Of a stretch of 64,000 bases of DNA, positions 63,512-64,000 are shown one piece after another; positions within the stretch are counted from its first letter, which is position 1, and the number at the start of each line of letters is the position of its first letter. The notes below the pieces were generated by a model. That model searched no databases. It saw nothing but the letters and a program-made list of their open reading frames with translations, and was not told the DNA's origin. Both the position numbers and the translations under genes were made by a program. Location: assembly GCF_003576645.1 (NCBI RefSeq), contig NC_044918.1:29466308-29530307 (forward strand), written 5' to 3'. This DNA comes from Ipomoea triloba. Taxonomy: Eukaryota > Streptophyta > Magnoliopsida > Solanales > Convolvulaceae.

Positions 63512-63690
63512 AGTCTTGCAAAAATCGTGTCTAAGCACTAGCCGCTAGGTGTTGGTTGGCCGCCTAGCGTATCATCATAATCGGTGGTCTAGGCAGCCGG
63601 CCGACTAGGTCGCATAGGTGTTGACTGCTTAGGCCACCTAGCCGCCGACTAGGCTGTCTAGTGGACTTATTAGCTATTGTTCCATTTTTG
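63512..63690. mobile_element. hAT-like element end (GCCTAGGCG family, copy 3)
   Basis: Starts CAGTCTTGCAAAAATCGTGT and continues with CTAGCCGCTAGG, GGCCGCCTAGCG, GTCTAGGCAGCCGGCCG and similar words. It matches the ends at 10167 and 27140. The opposite end was not found before the window stops. Confidence 0.5.
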
Positions 63691-63799
63691 TTTTGTTTTG
63701 TTTTCTTTAAATGAGTTATTTTACTAAAAACGACTTCGTTTTGAGCCAAATAACTTTAAAACGTTCAAAATCCTAGATGTTTTTTAGGTTAATATTTAA

Positions 63800-64000
63800 T
63801 AGGTAAAAAAGTCAAATAAGCCCCCAAACAATACTTGAAAAGTCAATTAGGCCTTTAATCATTTAAAAAGTGCAATTAAGTCCTTTAACATGTTAAATTG
63901 GGGCAAAAAAGCCCAAAAAAACCGGTAAATGACCTGTAATAGCCGATCATTTACTGTTTAGCGGTAAAATTCGGCGATCGGCGAACCGTCGTCGGACTAC
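63800..64000. mobile_element. Possible left arm of a Mutator-like inverted-repeat element, cut by the window end
   Basis: Repeated phrases AGTCAATTAGGCCTTTAATC, AGTGCAATTAAGTCCTTTAA and GGGGCAAAAAAGCCC have the style of the arms at 23514-24155. Only one side is inside the window, so this is tentative. Confidence 0.3.

Overview
This window is nuclear DNA from a flowering plant, most likely a dicot. It has split genes with GT-AG introns, AT-rich intergenic DNA, long poly-A/T and microsatellite tracts, and many plant transposon families. I cannot name the species. Four N positions or runs (18771, 29165, 35474-35721, 55375) mark joins in a draft assembly, and at least two of them create artefacts.

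I rebuilt five host genes exon by exon from splice sites and remembered family sequences. (1) 1822-3813 (+): FORKED1/VAN3-binding-like protein with DUF828 and a PH-like domain, 383 aa. (2) 9180-13744 (-): ankyrin-repeat RING E3 ligase, XBAT32-like, 10 exons, 505 aa. (3) 33572-37198 (+): TRM/LONGIFOLIA-family protein, 796 aa. (4) 41327-44390 (-): CIA2-like CCT-motif regulator, 406 aa. (5) 60772-62552 (+): chloroplast thioredoxin CITRX/TRX z, 194 aa. Each model keeps an open frame across all junctions. They are independent single-copy loci, not an operon or cluster. Two act on plastids (CIA2, CITRX) and three on growth or hormone-linked development. A further 3'-terminal coding piece (28837-29163, minus) is cut off by an assembly gap.

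The rest is mostly mobile DNA. At 17.1-20.4 kb a 1.65 kb stretch is present twice around a single n, which looks like an unmerged contig overlap. It runs into a non-autonomous LTR element (20175-22633) whose interior is an 18-bp minisatellite plus three 101-bp repeats instead of gag-pol. At 51.8-58.6 kb lies a young Ty1/copia element with both LTRs and a perfect 5-bp target duplication. Its reading frame is damaged by a stop codon, a collapsed n, and five tandem duplications that are all exactly 42 bp. Non-autonomous DNA elements include a hAT-like insertion in an XBAT32 intron, Mutator-like inverted-repeat elements, a PIF/Harbinger-like MITE, a Stowaway-like MITE, nested elements at 45.4-46.3 kb, and a minisatellite-bearing insertion in a CITRX intron. 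At least three tRNA-derived SINE types, a MULE transposase relic and a possible LINE relic complete the picture.

I found no rRNA gene, no convincing tRNA gene, no CRISPR array and no bacterial-type feature. The most interesting signals are the equal-length 42-bp duplications, the TGTCTC motif cluster in the copia LTR, the minisatellite-filled LTR element, and recurrent elements made of inverted ends around a minisatellite.
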